A DNA stretch of 37,608 nt from CBFIHN01 sp965662575 (GTDB taxonomy: Bacteria; Pseudomonadota; Gammaproteobacteria; Francisellales; CACEW01), in contig CBFIHN010000011.1 in the NCBI GenBank assembly GCA_965662575.1, positions 1 to 37,608 on the forward strand, given 5' to 3'. A model generated the notes under the pieces. That model had not been told where the DNA came from. It saw nothing but the letters and a program-made list of their open reading frames with translations, and searched no databases. Shown piece after piece: positions 15,432-24,245 of the stretch; the first letter of the stretch is position 1; the number at the start of each line of letters is the position of its first letter. The translations under genes were made by a program, and so were the position numbers.

Positions 15432-17473
15432 ATAAGCAAGATTTTTTAGTTGAACTCGGTTGTGAAGAGTTGCCACCAACCAATTTGTCGGCACTGATCG
15501 AGAGTTTTGCCGAACAGATGGCGGCACAGTTTAAAGCGTTGGGCTTGGGTTATGAGAAAATTGAATCGTTTTCAACACCCCGACGCTTGGCGATTCGGGT
15601 GTTGGCGTTAGAGACGCAACAAGCTGAGCAGCGGATTGAGCGCCGAGGTCCAAAACTTGACGCCGCTTATGATGAGAATCATCAGCCGAGTCGAGCATTA
15701 CAAGGTTTTATCAAATCTTGTGCCTGCAAGTTGGATGATTTATCTGAGCTAAAAACAGAGAAAGGGATTTGGCTGCAATATGTTGCCAAGCAGCCTGGTC
15801 AGCAAACAGTTGATTTATTAGCTGAGGTGGTTAGTCAAAGTTTAAAAAAATTGCCGATAGCAAAATTAATGCGTTGGGGCACCGGTGAGCATCAATTCGT
15901 GCGGCCGGTCCATTGGCTGGTGATGCTCTTTGGTGAGNNNNNNNNNNGTCATCAAGCCAGTTGTCACAGTTATGGTCATCGTTTTCATCATCCACAGGCT
16001 CTCACGATTGATCAGCCAAAGAATTATGAACAGGCGCTACAGTCTGCGCAGGTTATTGTCAGCCCAACGCTGCGGCAGCAAAAAATTGTTGAGCAGGTTC
16101 GTGCCATCGAAGCAGAACAGGGTCTAACCGTTGAGCTAGCCCCATCGTTATTAACTGAAGTCAATAACTTGGTTGAATGGCCACACGTATTGCTGTGCCC
16201 ATTTTCACCAGCGTTTTTACAAGTGCCTGAAGAAGCCTTAATTGCGGCGATGCAGGGACATCAAAAATGTTTTGCCGTGCGTGATAAGGCGGGCCAATTG
16301 CAGCCGTATTTTGTGACGGTGAGTAATCTCGCCAGTCGGCATCCGCAGGCGGTGATTGATGGCAATGAAAAAGTGATGCGAGCTCGATTAAGTGATGCTA
16401 AGTTTTTTTATGAGACAGATTTAAAGCATCCATTGTCACAGCATATGACACAGCTGGCGCAAGTCACCTTTCAAACTCAATTGGGGTCGATGGCGGATAA
16501 AGCTCGTCGTATGGCGGAATTGGCTGCTTATATTGCTGCTGAGTTACAGGCTGATACGGGGCTAGCACACCAAGCAGGCCAGTTGGCTAAAACGGACTTA
16601 ATGTCGGAAATGGTGATGGAATTTCCAGAGCTTCAGGGGATCATGGGCTCCTATTATGCCAAGGCTCAGGGTGAGTCAGATGAATTGGCACAAGCATTGC
16701 AAGAGCAATATTTACCGCGTTTTTCTGGTGATCAGTTGCCGCAAACACAAACGGGTATCGCCTTATCTTTGGCCGATAAATTAGATACCTTGGTTGGTAT
16801 TTTTGCCATCGGTCAAGCCCCTACAGGTAGCAAAGATCCTTTTGCCTTGCGTCGTGCGACCATTGGTATTTTGCGGATTTTGATTGAGCGTCAATTATCA
16901 TTAAGTTTGCCTGTGTTGATTGCCTTTGCTCAGGGGTTGTATCCAAGCTTAGATGAGGTAGGGCAGGACGTTTATGCGTTTTGTCTTGAACGCTTAAAAT
17001 ACTATTATCGTGAGCAGGGTGTTGCCGTAGCGGTTTTTCAATCGGTTATGGCTGTCGAGCCAAGCACCGTGCTGGATATTGAACAGCGTATACGTGCCGT
17101 GCTTGACTTCCAAAAACTTCCCCAGGCAGTGCAGCTGTCAGCGGCAAATAAGCGGGTGAAAAATATACTCAGTCAGCAAGTGGCGATTAGTTTGGATCTT
17201 GATCCCCAATTATTTGCTAGTACTGCAGAAGAAAACTTGTATCATCAATTGATTGCCTGTGAGCAAGTCGTTGCTGAGCAAACGCGGCAAAAAAACTATG
17301 TGGCAGCCTTAGGCAATCTTGCGCAGTTACAGGGGGTTGTTGACTCATTCTTTGATCAAGTAATGGTCATGAGTGATGACTTGCCCTTGCAGCGGAATCG
17401 TCTTGCTTTATTAGGAAAACTACGGCAATTGTTTTTGCAAGTGGCGGATGTTGCGTACCTATCTGCGAGCTAA
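15428..17473 (+). CDS. glyS: Glycine--tRNA ligase beta subunit (interrupted by an assembly gap)
   Basis: Beta subunit of glycyl-tRNA synthetase, which binds the tRNA. It is about 681 codons as drawn, with E. coli at 689. Conserved blocks include FLVELGCEELPPTNL at the N-terminus, ETQQAEQRIERRGPK, LPIAKLMRWGTGEHQFVRPV, DGNEKVMRARLSDAKFFYET, DLMSEMVMEFPELQGIMGSY, GSKDPFALRRATIGILRI and the C-terminal FFDQVMVMSDDLPLQRNRLALL. The ATG at 15428 is taken because it overlaps the glyQ stop and fits the family start; AAGGAG lies at 15411-15416. Ten N at 15938-15947 fall between FGE and the GHRF block. The frame continues across them, but the E. coli protein has about five more residues here, so the true gap is probably longer. 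Confidence 0.96.
   Translation: MNKQDFLVELGCEELPPTNLSALIESFAEQMAAQFKALGLGYEKIESFSTPRRLAIRVLALETQQAEQRIERRGPKLDAAYDENHQPSRALQGFIKSCACKLDDLSELKTEKGIWLQYVAKQPGQQTVDLLAEVVSQSLKKLPIAKLMRWGTGEHQFVRPVHWLVMLFGEXXXXHQASCHSYGHRFHHPQALTIDQPKNYEQALQSAQVIVSPTLRQQKIVEQVRAIEAEQGLTVELAPSLLTEVNNLVEWPHVLLCPFSPAFLQVPEEALIAAMQGHQKCFAVRDKAGQLQPYFVTVSNLASRHPQAVIDGNEKVMRARLSDAKFFYETDLKHPLSQHMTQLAQVTFQTQLGSMADKARRMAELAAYIAAELQADTGLAHQAGQLAKTDLMSEMVMEFPELQGIMGSYYAKAQGESDELAQALQEQYLPRFSGDQLPQTQTGIALSLADKLDTLVGIFAIGQAPTGSKDPFALRRATIGILRILIERQLSLSLPVLIAFAQGLYPSLDEVGQDVYAFCLERLKYYYREQGVAVAVFQSVMAVEPSTVLDIEQRIRAVLDFQKLPQAVQLSAANKRVKNILSQQVAISLDLDPQLFASTAEENLYHQLIACEQVVAEQTRQKNYVAALGNLAQLQGVVDSFFDQVMVMSDDLPLQRNRLALLGKLRQLFLQVADVAYLSAS
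15938..15947. other. Assembly gap (10 N) within glyS
   Basis: Run of ten N within a conserved housekeeping gene. The reading frame happens to continue, but comparison with E. coli GlyS (from memory) suggests about 15 more bases are missing than the ten shown. This supports the view that ten N is a placeholder. Confidence 0.95.
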
Positions 17474-17476
17474 TTG

Positions 17477-17504
17477 CCCAGCGCTAACTTTTTGTTCCGC
17501 TGGG
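17477..17504 (+). terminator. Hairpin just after glyS
   Basis: CCCAGCG (17477-17483) pairs with CGCTGGG (17498-17504) around a 14-base U-rich loop. It begins 4 bases after the glyS stop. No T-run follows, so it may act as a 3' stabiliser in front of the stronger hairpin at 17522. Confidence 0.4.
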
Positions 17505-17521
17505 ATTTGTGATGGTTGGGG

Positions 17522-17571
17522 ATAAACCACCCCGCTGCTTGCGCCAGGGTGGTTTATGTTTTCTTGGTTTT
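17522..17571 (+). terminator. Strong hairpin terminator between convergent glyS and tolC
   Basis: A perfect 11-base-pair stem: ATAAACCACCC (17522-17532) with GGGTGGTTTAT (17547-17557), loop 14 bases. It is followed on the plus strand by a T-rich stretch to about 17571. It can end the glyQ-glyS transcript. The right arm contains the tolC stop codon (17554-17556), so the 3' end of the tolC mRNA folds into the same hairpin, although no T-run follows on that strand. Confidence 0.75.
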
Positions 17572-18906
17572 ACTATTTTTGCTGTTCAACCAGGTGTTAA
17601 TTGCTGTGATGTCCTTTTCTGATAGTGTGCCTGCGGCTTTTTTCAGATTTAAACCATCGGTGATGTAAGCATAGCGTGCTTGTGCGTATTGCTGTTGATC
17701 ATTAAATAAATTGCTTTGCTGTGTCAGTAGATCAACAATGGTTCGTGTGCCGACTTGATAGCCAGCTAAGACAGCTTTTAATGAGCTTTCACCTGAAATC
17801 ACAGCTTGTTTGAGTGCTTGCACTTGGCTGATATCTGATAGGACAGTCAAATACGCCTGTTTGGTTTGACTGGCTGTATTACGTTTGGCTTGTTCTAAAT
17901 TGTATTTGTCAGCTGCAAAAGTATCTTTTGCCTGTTTTACGCTGGCGTTAGTGATACCGCCGTTATAGAGGTTATAACTGAGATTAACCCCCAGTTGGCT
18001 AGTATTTCCCAGTGTGGTCGAGCCACTTTGGTTGCTGCCACTGCGCGTAAATTGACCATCAACTGTCACTGTGGGGTAATAGCCATTAATTGTCCCATTG
18101 CCCGCGGCGGCAACAGCAATGCCAGCTCGGTCGATGCTAACTTGTGCTGCAGCAAGTAATAAGTCTAAGTTTTGCTTGTCTGCTGTCTTTGTCCAATCGT
18201 CAATGTTGGTTGGATCTGGTTTGAGTAAAGGGGCGTTGGTTTTTAACGGGGTTAAATCTTTTTCTTGGCGGCCGGTGATAGCAGATAAATTTTCATAGGC
18301 ATTATTAACGTCATTTTGTGCTGAAATCGTATCAGCGACAGCCGACTCATAGCTTGCGCGGGTAGATTGCACATCGGTTAGTGCTTTAAGACCCACTTTG
18401 TATTGTTGTTTGGTTTGTAATAATTGTTGATTCAATTGTGACTGATAGGTCTTCGCGTAACGTAATTTATCTTGTGCTTCTAAGACGGCAAAATAAGCTG
18501 TTGCCACTGAAATAATTAAGTTTTGTTTAGCTTGCTCATAAGTTAACGCAGCTTGTTTAACTTGCAGGTCTGATTGGTTGTAAATGCGCCAGTTATAAAG
18601 ATTAAATAGCGGTTGGCTTAAGTCGAGCTCATAACTTTGGCTTTGATAGCGTTTTTTATTACCCGGATCAACAGGGTTATCATTGTGGTGATCTATCTCA
18701 GCACTGGCCGTGATGCTAGGCAGCAGTGCCGCGCGAGCAATGGGTAAACTTTGTTTGGCTGCAGCATAAGTTTTGGCAGCTGCTTGGTAGGTGGCATCAT
18801 GCGCTAGTGCCTGTTGATAGACATCTGACAGGTTGGTTGCCATCGCGATGCCGGCGGTCAAAGATAAGGTGATCGCTACGCTGAGTTTCTGCGGTGAAAA
18901 GATCAT
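17554..18906 (-). CDS. tolC: TolC family outer membrane channel protein
   Basis: Trimeric outer-membrane and periplasmic tunnel for type I secretion and multidrug efflux. The protein has 450 residues with a signal peptide (LSVAITLSLTAGIAMA, cleavage near ATNLSDV). Two OEP repeats follow, with typical motifs: LSDVYQQALAHDATYQAA, ARAALLPSITASAEI, LDLSQPLFNLYNW, VGLKALTDVQSTRASY in the first half, and YPTVTVDGQFTRSG, LSYNLYNGGITNASVKQA and YQVGTRTIVDLLTQQSNLF in the second. The ATG at 18906 is preferred (GAGGA five bases upstream) over the TTG at 18918. It lies 9 bases after pcm and is probably co-transcribed with it. Inner-membrane and adaptor partners are not in this window. Confidence 0.95.
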   Translation of the reverse strand: MIFSPQKLSVAITLSLTAGIAMATNLSDVYQQALAHDATYQAAAKTYAAAKQSLPIARAALLPSITASAEIDHHNDNPVDPGNKKRYQSQSYELDLSQPLFNLYNWRIYNQSDLQVKQAALTYEQAKQNLIISVATAYFAVLEAQDKLRYAKTYQSQLNQQLLQTKQQYKVGLKALTDVQSTRASYESAVADTISAQNDVNNAYENLSAITGRQEKDLTPLKTNAPLLKPDPTNIDDWTKTADKQNLDLLLAAAQVSIDRAGIAVAAAGNGTINGYYPTVTVDGQFTRSGSNQSGSTTLGNTSQLGVNLSYNLYNGGITNASVKQAKDTFAADKYNLEQAKRNTASQTKQAYLTVLSDISQVQALKQAVISGESSLKAVLAGYQVGTRTIVDLLTQQSNLFNDQQQYAQARYAYITDGLNLKKAAGTLSEKDITAINTWLNSKNSKTKKT

Positions 18907-18914
18907 GGCTGTCC

Positions 18915-19568
18915 TCAAAATTCAAAATAGGGTGCGGTAGCTAAGGCCTGTAAGGAGGGTACGTGTGTTTCGAATAGTGTCGTTGTTTCCCACTGTCGTG
19001 CATTATCTTGTGTCATGAGTACTGCAGTACTCATGCCATCATGATTAATCATAGCAAAAATATAACCGCCTGGTTTCACTTGTTGTTTTAATGTGTCAGG
19101 TACTTGGTCGAGTGCTGCGGTGATGACGATGCCATCATAAGGGGCATTTTGGGTGTAACCTTCAAGGCCGTTGGTTGTTTGCAACTCGATGTTGGCAATA
19201 GGCAGATTGCTTAGGTTGCTTTTGGCTTGGCTGGTTATTGTCTGATATAACTCCAGGCTGGTGACCTTGCTAGCAAGCTGCGCAAGCAGGGCCGTTAAAT
19301 AGCCGCTGCCAGTGCCAATTTCCAGTAATGTTTGTTCTGTCGAGATTGGTAAAGCTTGAAGTATTTTGCCTATTAAACTGGGCGGTAGCATCTGGCTCCC
19401 TTCATCTAAGGGAATAGAGACTTCAGCAAAAGCAAGTTCTTTCATCTGTGTGGGGACAAAATGCTCACGAGGCGTTTGCGCTAAAACGTCTAAAATTTTA
19501 GGGGAGGTCACTTCCCAAGTTCTGATTTGTCGATACACCATATTGTGATGTGCTAAATCAACAGTCAT
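18915..19568 (-). CDS. pcm: Protein-L-isoaspartate O-methyltransferase family protein
   Basis: PCMT-family SAM methyltransferase; the classical members repair isoaspartyl damage in proteins. The SAM motif I is clear (LLEIGTGSGYLTALLAQLA, about residues 82-100), as are MVYRQIRTWEV at the N-terminus, TPREHFVP, YDGIVITAALDQVP and VKPGGYIFAMI. It differs from classical Pcm in the substrate-side loop. The usual GxGQTISQP is replaced by DEGSQMLPPSLIGK, so the isoaspartate-binding residues are not conserved and true repair activity is uncertain. This PCMT variant is commonly found beside tolC in proteobacteria, as here. The ATG at 19568 is the start. The gene is divergent from gpmI across 65 AT-rich bases that must hold both promoters. 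Confidence 0.85.
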   Translation of the reverse strand: MTVDLAHHNMVYRQIRTWEVTSPKILDVLAQTPREHFVPTQMKELAFAEVSIPLDEGSQMLPPSLIGKILQALPISTEQTLLEIGTGSGYLTALLAQLASKVTSLELYQTITSQAKSNLSNLPIANIELQTTNGLEGYTQNAPYDGIVITAALDQVPDTLKQQVKPGGYIFAMINHDGMSTAVLMTQDNARQWETTTLFETHVPSLQALATAPYFEF

Positions 19569-19633
19569 GCAGCTTTACCTTTTATATGATATGATTTTTT
19601 GCAAGATTATATCAAAAGATTTGCGAGACGACT

Positions 19634-21178
19634 ATGCGAGTAAAGCCTTTAGTTTTAATGATTTTAGATGGCTGGGGAGAGCGTGAGCCAGCCGATGATA
19701 ATGCCATTTCACTGGCAAAAAAGCCGAATTGGGATCGATTATTACAGACAAGCACACATACTTTGATTTCAGCATCAGGCCAAGATGTTGGCTTACCTGG
19801 TGCGCAAATGGGTAACTCTGAAGTGGGGCATGTGAATTTAGGTGCCGGTCGTGTGGTTTATCAAGACTTAACTCGTATCGATCAGGCGATTGCTCATGGT
19901 GAGTTTGGGCAGAATGAGGTGCTCTGTCAGGCACTGGATCATGCCATCGCTGAAGATAAGGCAGTGCACATTTTGGGGCTTCTGTCACCAGGTGGGGTGC
20001 ATAGTCACGAGCATCACATTCAATCGATGCTAACAATGGCTGCTGAACGAGGGGCTAAAAAAGTTTACTTACATGCTTTTCTTGATGGTCGCGATACAGC
20101 ACCTCAAAGCGCGTTGGCCTCATTGCAAGCAATTGATGAACTGTGTGTCAAAAATGGTGTCGGTCGTATTGCATCACTGGTTGGTCGTTATTATGCAATG
20201 GATCGTGACCAGCGCTGGGATCGTATTGAGTTAGCTTATGATTTGTTGACGCAAGGTCAAGGGATATTTTCTGCGGCTACTGCTGAGCTGGGTTTAGCCG
20301 CGGCATATCAGCGTGAGGAAAATGATGAGTTTGTCCAACCGACGGTTATTGGTACGCCAGTGAAAATGTCGGATGGTGATAGTGTGATCTTCATGAACTT
20401 CCGCGCTGACCGTGCGCGTCAGTTAAGTCATGCCTTAGCTGACCAAGAATTTTCAAATTTTAACCGAGGTGACAGGATTCAATTAAGTCACTTTGTGACA
20501 CTAACTGAATATGAGGCAGATTTGCCAGCGGAGATTGCCTATCCACCAGATGTCTTAAAAAATGGGCTTGGAGAGGTCTTGTCACAGTCAGGCTTAAAGC
20601 AGCTACGTATATCAGAGACTGAAAAATATGCGCATGTTACTTTCTTTTTTAATGGTGGTGTGGAAGCCCCTTTTGTTGGTGAGGATCGTGTCTTGATTGC
20701 ATCACCTAAAGTCGCCACCTATGACTTGCAACCTGAAATGAGTTCAGCTGAACTAACCGATAAACTTGTTGCGGCGATTAAAGCGCAATCACATGATGTC
20801 ATTATTTGTAATTACCCCAATGCAGATATGGTGGGTCATACGGGGAATTTAAGCGCGGCAATTAAAGCAATTGAGGCTTTGGATGACTGTATTGGCGATG
20901 TAAGCGAAGCTTTAAAAGCTGTCGGCGGTGAGCTGTTGATCACAGCAGATCATGGTAATGCTGAGCAAATGTTTAATCAGCATACTGGGCAGCCACATAC
21001 TGCACATACAAACTTGGTGGTGCCGTTGATTTATATGGGGCGTGATGCCACCGTGATAAAAAATAAAGGGGTGCTGTCGGATATCGCACCGACTATGTTA
21101 TATTTGCTAGGTATTGCACAACCTGTAGAGATGACAGGGCAACCGATTATTGAGGTGAAGGACAACATTGGAAAATAA
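19634..21178 (+). CDS. gpmI: 2,3-bisphosphoglycerate-independent phosphoglycerate mutase
   Basis: Interconverts 3- and 2-phosphoglycerate in glycolysis and gluconeogenesis using two Mn ions and a phosphoserine intermediate. The 514 residues match the family length. The metal-binding motif LMILDGWG (D12) and the catalytic serine S62 in GAQMGNSEVGHVNLGAGR are present. So are HILGLLSPGGVHSHEHH, HAFLDGRDTAPQSA, RYYAMDRDQRWDR, FMNFRADRARQL, EKYAHVTFFFNGG, NYPNADMVGHTGN and LLITADHGNAEQM. It starts at the ATG at 19634 with a weak GAGA. parE follows after 5 bases, so the two genes are likely co-transcribed. Confidence 0.97.
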   Translation: MRVKPLVLMILDGWGEREPADDNAISLAKKPNWDRLLQTSTHTLISASGQDVGLPGAQMGNSEVGHVNLGAGRVVYQDLTRIDQAIAHGEFGQNEVLCQALDHAIAEDKAVHILGLLSPGGVHSHEHHIQSMLTMAAERGAKKVYLHAFLDGRDTAPQSALASLQAIDELCVKNGVGRIASLVGRYYAMDRDQRWDRIELAYDLLTQGQGIFSAATAELGLAAAYQREENDEFVQPTVIGTPVKMSDGDSVIFMNFRADRARQLSHALADQEFSNFNRGDRIQLSHFVTLTEYEADLPAEIAYPPDVLKNGLGEVLSQSGLKQLRISETEKYAHVTFFFNGGVEAPFVGEDRVLIASPKVATYDLQPEMSSAELTDKLVAAIKAQSHDVIICNYPNADMVGHTGNLSAAIKAIEALDDCIGDVSEALKAVGGELLITADHGNAEQMFNQHTGQPHTAHTNLVVPLIYMGRDATVIKNKGVLSDIAPTMLYLLGIAQPVEMTGQPIIEVKDNIGK

Positions 21179-21183
21179 AATTG

Positions 21184-23067
21184 ATGAGTAATTATACCTC
21201 TAAATCACTGGAAGTGCTCACGGGTCTTGATCCAGTGCGTCGTCGTCCAGGCATGTATACAGAAACAACGCGACCTAATCATTTGGCACAGGAGGTCATT
21301 GATAATAGTGTTGATGAGGCATTGGCGTCTTTTGCGTCTGAAATTACCGTCATTCTATATGAAGATGGCTCTTTGGAAGTTTCTGATGATGGACGCGGCA
21401 TGCCAGTTGATCTTCATGAGGAAGAAGGCGTGCCCGGCGTTGAGTTAATTCTGACTCGATTACATGCCGGTGGTAAATTTAGCAATGATAACTATCAGTT
21501 CTCTGGGGGGCTGCATGGTGTTGGGGTGTCGGTTGTCAACGCCTTGTCAACCAAGCTTGAGGTCAAGATTAAGCGCGATGGGCAGATTTTTGCCATGAGT
21601 TTTGCTGATGGTGAAAAAATACAAGATTTAACGGTTATTGGTAAGGTTGGGCGGAAAAATACGGGGACGACCTTGCGATTTTGGCCTGATACCAAATATT
21701 TTGATTCGCCAAAATTTTCTCTAAGTCGCTTGCGTCATGTTTTGCGTGCAAAAGCCGTTTTATGTCCAGGGTTATCGATTCATTTTATTGATAAAACAAA
21801 GCAAACAGAAGACCATTGGCAATATGCCGATGGGTTGGCCGATTATCTATCACAAGCGGTTAATGGCTTAGAAACCCTGCCAGAAAAACCATTGACTGGC
21901 GCCCAAAACAATCAAACTGAGGCGGTTGAATGGGCGGTTATTTGGCAACCCGAAGGTGGTGAGCTGTTAGTTGAAAGCTATGTTAATTTAATTCCAACGG
22001 CACAAGGCGGTACGCATGTTAACGGCATGCGCAGTGGGCTTTTAGATGCCATGCGTGAATTTTGTGAATTGCATAATCTTATCCCGCGGGGGGTGAAAAT
22101 CACCGCAGATGATATTTGGGAGCGCTGTTCATTTGTGTTGTCGGCCAAGTTGGCTGATCCGCAGTTCTCTGGACAAACCAAGGAGCGTTTATCTTCGCGA
22201 GAATGTGCCGGTTTTGTGTCGACGGTGGTTAAAGATAGTTTTAGTCTATGGTTGAATCAAAATGTTGCTCAAGCTGAGAAGCTAGCGGAGCTAGTGATCC
22301 ATGCCGCACAACGACGCTTGCGTTCGAGTAAAAAAATAGTGCGCAAAAAGGTGACTTCAGGTCCCGCCTTGCCAGGGAAGTTAACCGATTGCTCCAGTCA
22401 AGATGCAGGTTACACCGAGTTATTTTTAGTTGAAGGGGATTCAGCAGGGGGGTCGGCAAAACAAGCGCGCGAGCGTGAGTTCCAAGCGGTCATGCCATTG
22501 CGCGGTAAAATTCTGAACACCTGGGAAGTTGATGCGCATGATATTTTGGCATCACAAGAGGTGCATGATATCTCAGTTGCTATTGGCGTTGATCCAGGCA
22601 GTGCTGAGTTATCTAAGTTGCGCTATGACAAAATTTGTATCCTGGCGGATGCAGATTCTGATGGTGCGCACATTGCAACTCTGCTGTGTGCGTTATTTTT
22701 AAAACACTTTAAACCTTTAGTTCAGGCCGGGCATATTTATGTTGCCATGCCGCCGTTGTATCGTATTGATATTGGCAAAGAGGTTTATTATGCCTTAGAT
22801 GAGCATGAGCGGCAGGCAATTTTAGATCGTATTGCTGCAGAGAAGAAAGCCGGCAAAGTAAATGTTCTGCGTTTTAAAGGTTTGGGGGAGATGAACCCAA
22901 TACAATTGCGAGAAACAACCATGGCGCGTGATACGCGGCGCTTAATGCAATTAACTTTAGATAATCCTGAGAAAACCATGCAATCCATGGATATGATGCT
23001 TGCTAAGAAACGGGCGTCAGATCGTAAGTCATGGTTAGAGCAAGAGGGTGACCTGGCTGAATTGTAA
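21184..23067 (+). CDS. parE: DNA topoisomerase IV subunit B
   Basis: ATPase subunit of topoisomerase IV, which decatenates daughter chromosomes with ParC (not in the window). The 627 residues match the E. coli length of 630. The GHKL ATPase shows EVIDNSVDEALA, VSDDGRGMPVDLHEEEGVPG and GGLHGVGVSVVNAL. The transducer has IPTAQGGTHVNGMRSGLLDA. The TOPRIM domain has LFLVEGDSAGGSAKQARERE, LPLRGK-like MPLRGKILNTWE and ILADADSDGAHI, and the C-terminal part has RFKGLGEMNP. The length and the IPTAQGGTH block fit ParE rather than the longer GyrB. The ATG at 21184 is taken; a TTG lies directly before it. A Fic gene follows in the same direction after 38 bases. Confidence 0.95.
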   Translation: MSNYTSKSLEVLTGLDPVRRRPGMYTETTRPNHLAQEVIDNSVDEALASFASEITVILYEDGSLEVSDDGRGMPVDLHEEEGVPGVELILTRLHAGGKFSNDNYQFSGGLHGVGVSVVNALSTKLEVKIKRDGQIFAMSFADGEKIQDLTVIGKVGRKNTGTTLRFWPDTKYFDSPKFSLSRLRHVLRAKAVLCPGLSIHFIDKTKQTEDHWQYADGLADYLSQAVNGLETLPEKPLTGAQNNQTEAVEWAVIWQPEGGELLVESYVNLIPTAQGGTHVNGMRSGLLDAMREFCELHNLIPRGVKITADDIWERCSFVLSAKLADPQFSGQTKERLSSRECAGFVSTVVKDSFSLWLNQNVAQAEKLAELVIHAAQRRLRSSKKIVRKKVTSGPALPGKLTDCSSQDAGYTELFLVEGDSAGGSAKQAREREFQAVMPLRGKILNTWEVDAHDILASQEVHDISVAIGVDPGSAELSKLRYDKICILADADSDGAHIATLLCALFLKHFKPLVQAGHIYVAMPPLYRIDIGKEVYYALDEHERQAILDRIAAEKKAGKVNVLRFKGLGEMNPIQLRETTMARDTRRLMQLTLDNPEKTMQSMDMMLAKKRASDRKSWLEQEGDLAEL

Positions 23068-23105
23068 TGCGTTTTTGCCGCTGGTAACTATTTGGGTTTT
23101 TTTAA

Positions 23106-23711
23106 ATGATACTAGAAAATAAATTAGGTATTACTGACCAAGTTGAGCATGTTAAAGTTGAAGAAAAGCTTAGTAAACAGAGGGCAAAACAGCTCTTTGA
23201 TAGCGCCGATATTAACCAAGTGGAGGTTGGTCGTTTTATTGGCTTATCATTCATTCATCACTATTTATTTAAAGATGTCTATCCTTTTGCGGGTAAGCTC
23301 CGTGAGGTAAATATTGCCAAAGGTAATTTCAGATTCGCACCCTTGATGTATCTCGAGCAGTCGCTTGAGCATATTGATGCGATGCCTCACCATACTTTTG
23401 AACAAATTATTGAAAAGTATGTTGAGATGAATATTGCGCACCCATTTAGCGAAGGTAATGGTCGCGCAACAAGAATTTGGCTTGATTTGATCTTAAAGCA
23501 AACATTAGCAAAAGTGGTTGACTGGAATTTGGTTGATAAAGATGAGTATTTATCTGCTATGCAACGTAGTGTCGTGAAAGATCTTGAGATAAAGGTGCTG
23601 CTAAAAAGTGCATTAACCGATCAAGTTAACGACCGCACGTTATTTATGAGAGGTATTGATGTAAGCTATTACTATGAAGGCTACAGCGAATTTAAGACGG
23701 ATGATTTATAG
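23106..23711 (+). CDS. fic: Fic family protein AMP-transferase, class III (NmFic-like)
   Basis: Predicted AMP-transferase that modifies a hydroxyl side chain of a target protein using ATP. The Fic signature is complete: HPFSEGNGRATRIW at residues 112-125, with catalytic H112 and Mg-coordinating E117, and the target-docking flap KGNFRFAPLMYLE upstream. At the C-terminus SYYYEGYSEF (S187, E191, G192) matches the autoinhibitory helix (S/T)xxxE(G/N) of class III Fic proteins such as Neisseria NmFic, which the whole 201 residues resemble. Self-inhibition in cis means no separate antitoxin gene is needed, and none is visible. It stands 38 bases after parE on the same strand with no terminator. Fic toxins of this kind are known to AMPylate GyrB and ParE, so the position is suggestive. 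No good ribosome-binding site precedes the ATG. Confidence 0.92.
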   Translation: MILENKLGITDQVEHVKVEEKLSKQRAKQLFDSADINQVEVGRFIGLSFIHHYLFKDVYPFAGKLREVNIAKGNFRFAPLMYLEQSLEHIDAMPHHTFEQIIEKYVEMNIAHPFSEGNGRATRIWLDLILKQTLAKVVDWNLVDKDEYLSAMQRSVVKDLEIKVLLKSALTDQVNDRTLFMRGIDVSYYYEGYSEFKTDDL

Positions 23712-23724
23712 CGGTTTCATTTGG

Positions 23725-24189
23725 TTATTCAGTTTTCCAAATCATTATCACGCTAATTTTTTTTTGCTGATATAGCTTGCTATGCAATAGGTTTTTCACG
23801 GCAATATAACTGATGATATCGCGGTGCTTTGCGATTGACTGCATTAGTTGCTTATTCGCTGCTGCCTTAGGAGGTTGGTTGCCGCCAGAAAATATTTGCT
23901 GTTGCCAGTATTGCTTAATCTCATCAACCGATAAATCTGCAAAATGGGCATAGAAAGCCGCATATGCATGTTGATTGCTATTATTCAGCGCAATTGCCTT
24001 GATGTTGTTGCGACTCATGAGGATTGATTTTTTTAGAAAAAGCGACGCTATTTGTCCTTTACTTGGTGTCTGGGTAACAACAAATTGTGGGTTGGCAATG
24101 AGTGCATAATAGCTTGATGGCTGGGATGCAAAGCAATGATGAGTCATGGCAGCTATTAAGGAGATTGTCATGGTGATTTTTTTTAACAT
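23725..24189 (-). CDS. Small PstS-like periplasmic substrate-binding protein
   Basis: This 154-residue protein has a signal peptide (ITMTISLIAAMTHHCFA, cleavage near residue 22). The mature part resembles the short phosphate-binding-like proteins of the PBP_like/PstS group. QIASLFLKKSI corresponds to the region after the first ligand loop; AFYAHFADLSVDEIKQYWQQ and IFSGGNQPPKAA match the typical 'FY..F...S..Q.K.YW...IFTGKG.PP' segment; and HRDIISYIAVKNL corresponds to 'GAIGYV'. The glycine of GAIGY is replaced by Ile-Ser. No ABC permease or ATPase is adjacent. It follows the porin gene by 56 bases on the same strand, and such a porin plus short PBP pair is known from other gammaproteobacteria. 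Ligand unknown. Confidence 0.7.
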   Translation of the reverse strand: MLKKITMTISLIAAMTHHCFASQPSSYYALIANPQFVVTQTPSKGQIASLFLKKSILMSRNNIKAIALNNSNQHAYAAFYAHFADLSVDEIKQYWQQQIFSGGNQPPKAAANKQLMQSIAKHRDIISYIAVKNLLHSKLYQQKKISVIMIWKTE

Positions 24190-24245
24190 GATTTTTTGGT
24201 ATAAGATTTTTCCGGTAGTTTATCGCTTGGCCGTTGGGTCTCAGG

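Noticed and set aside
19569..19633. Operator-like AT-rich near-palindrome between pcm and gpmI
   Set aside because: The match between the arms is too poor to separate from an AT-rich divergent promoter region.
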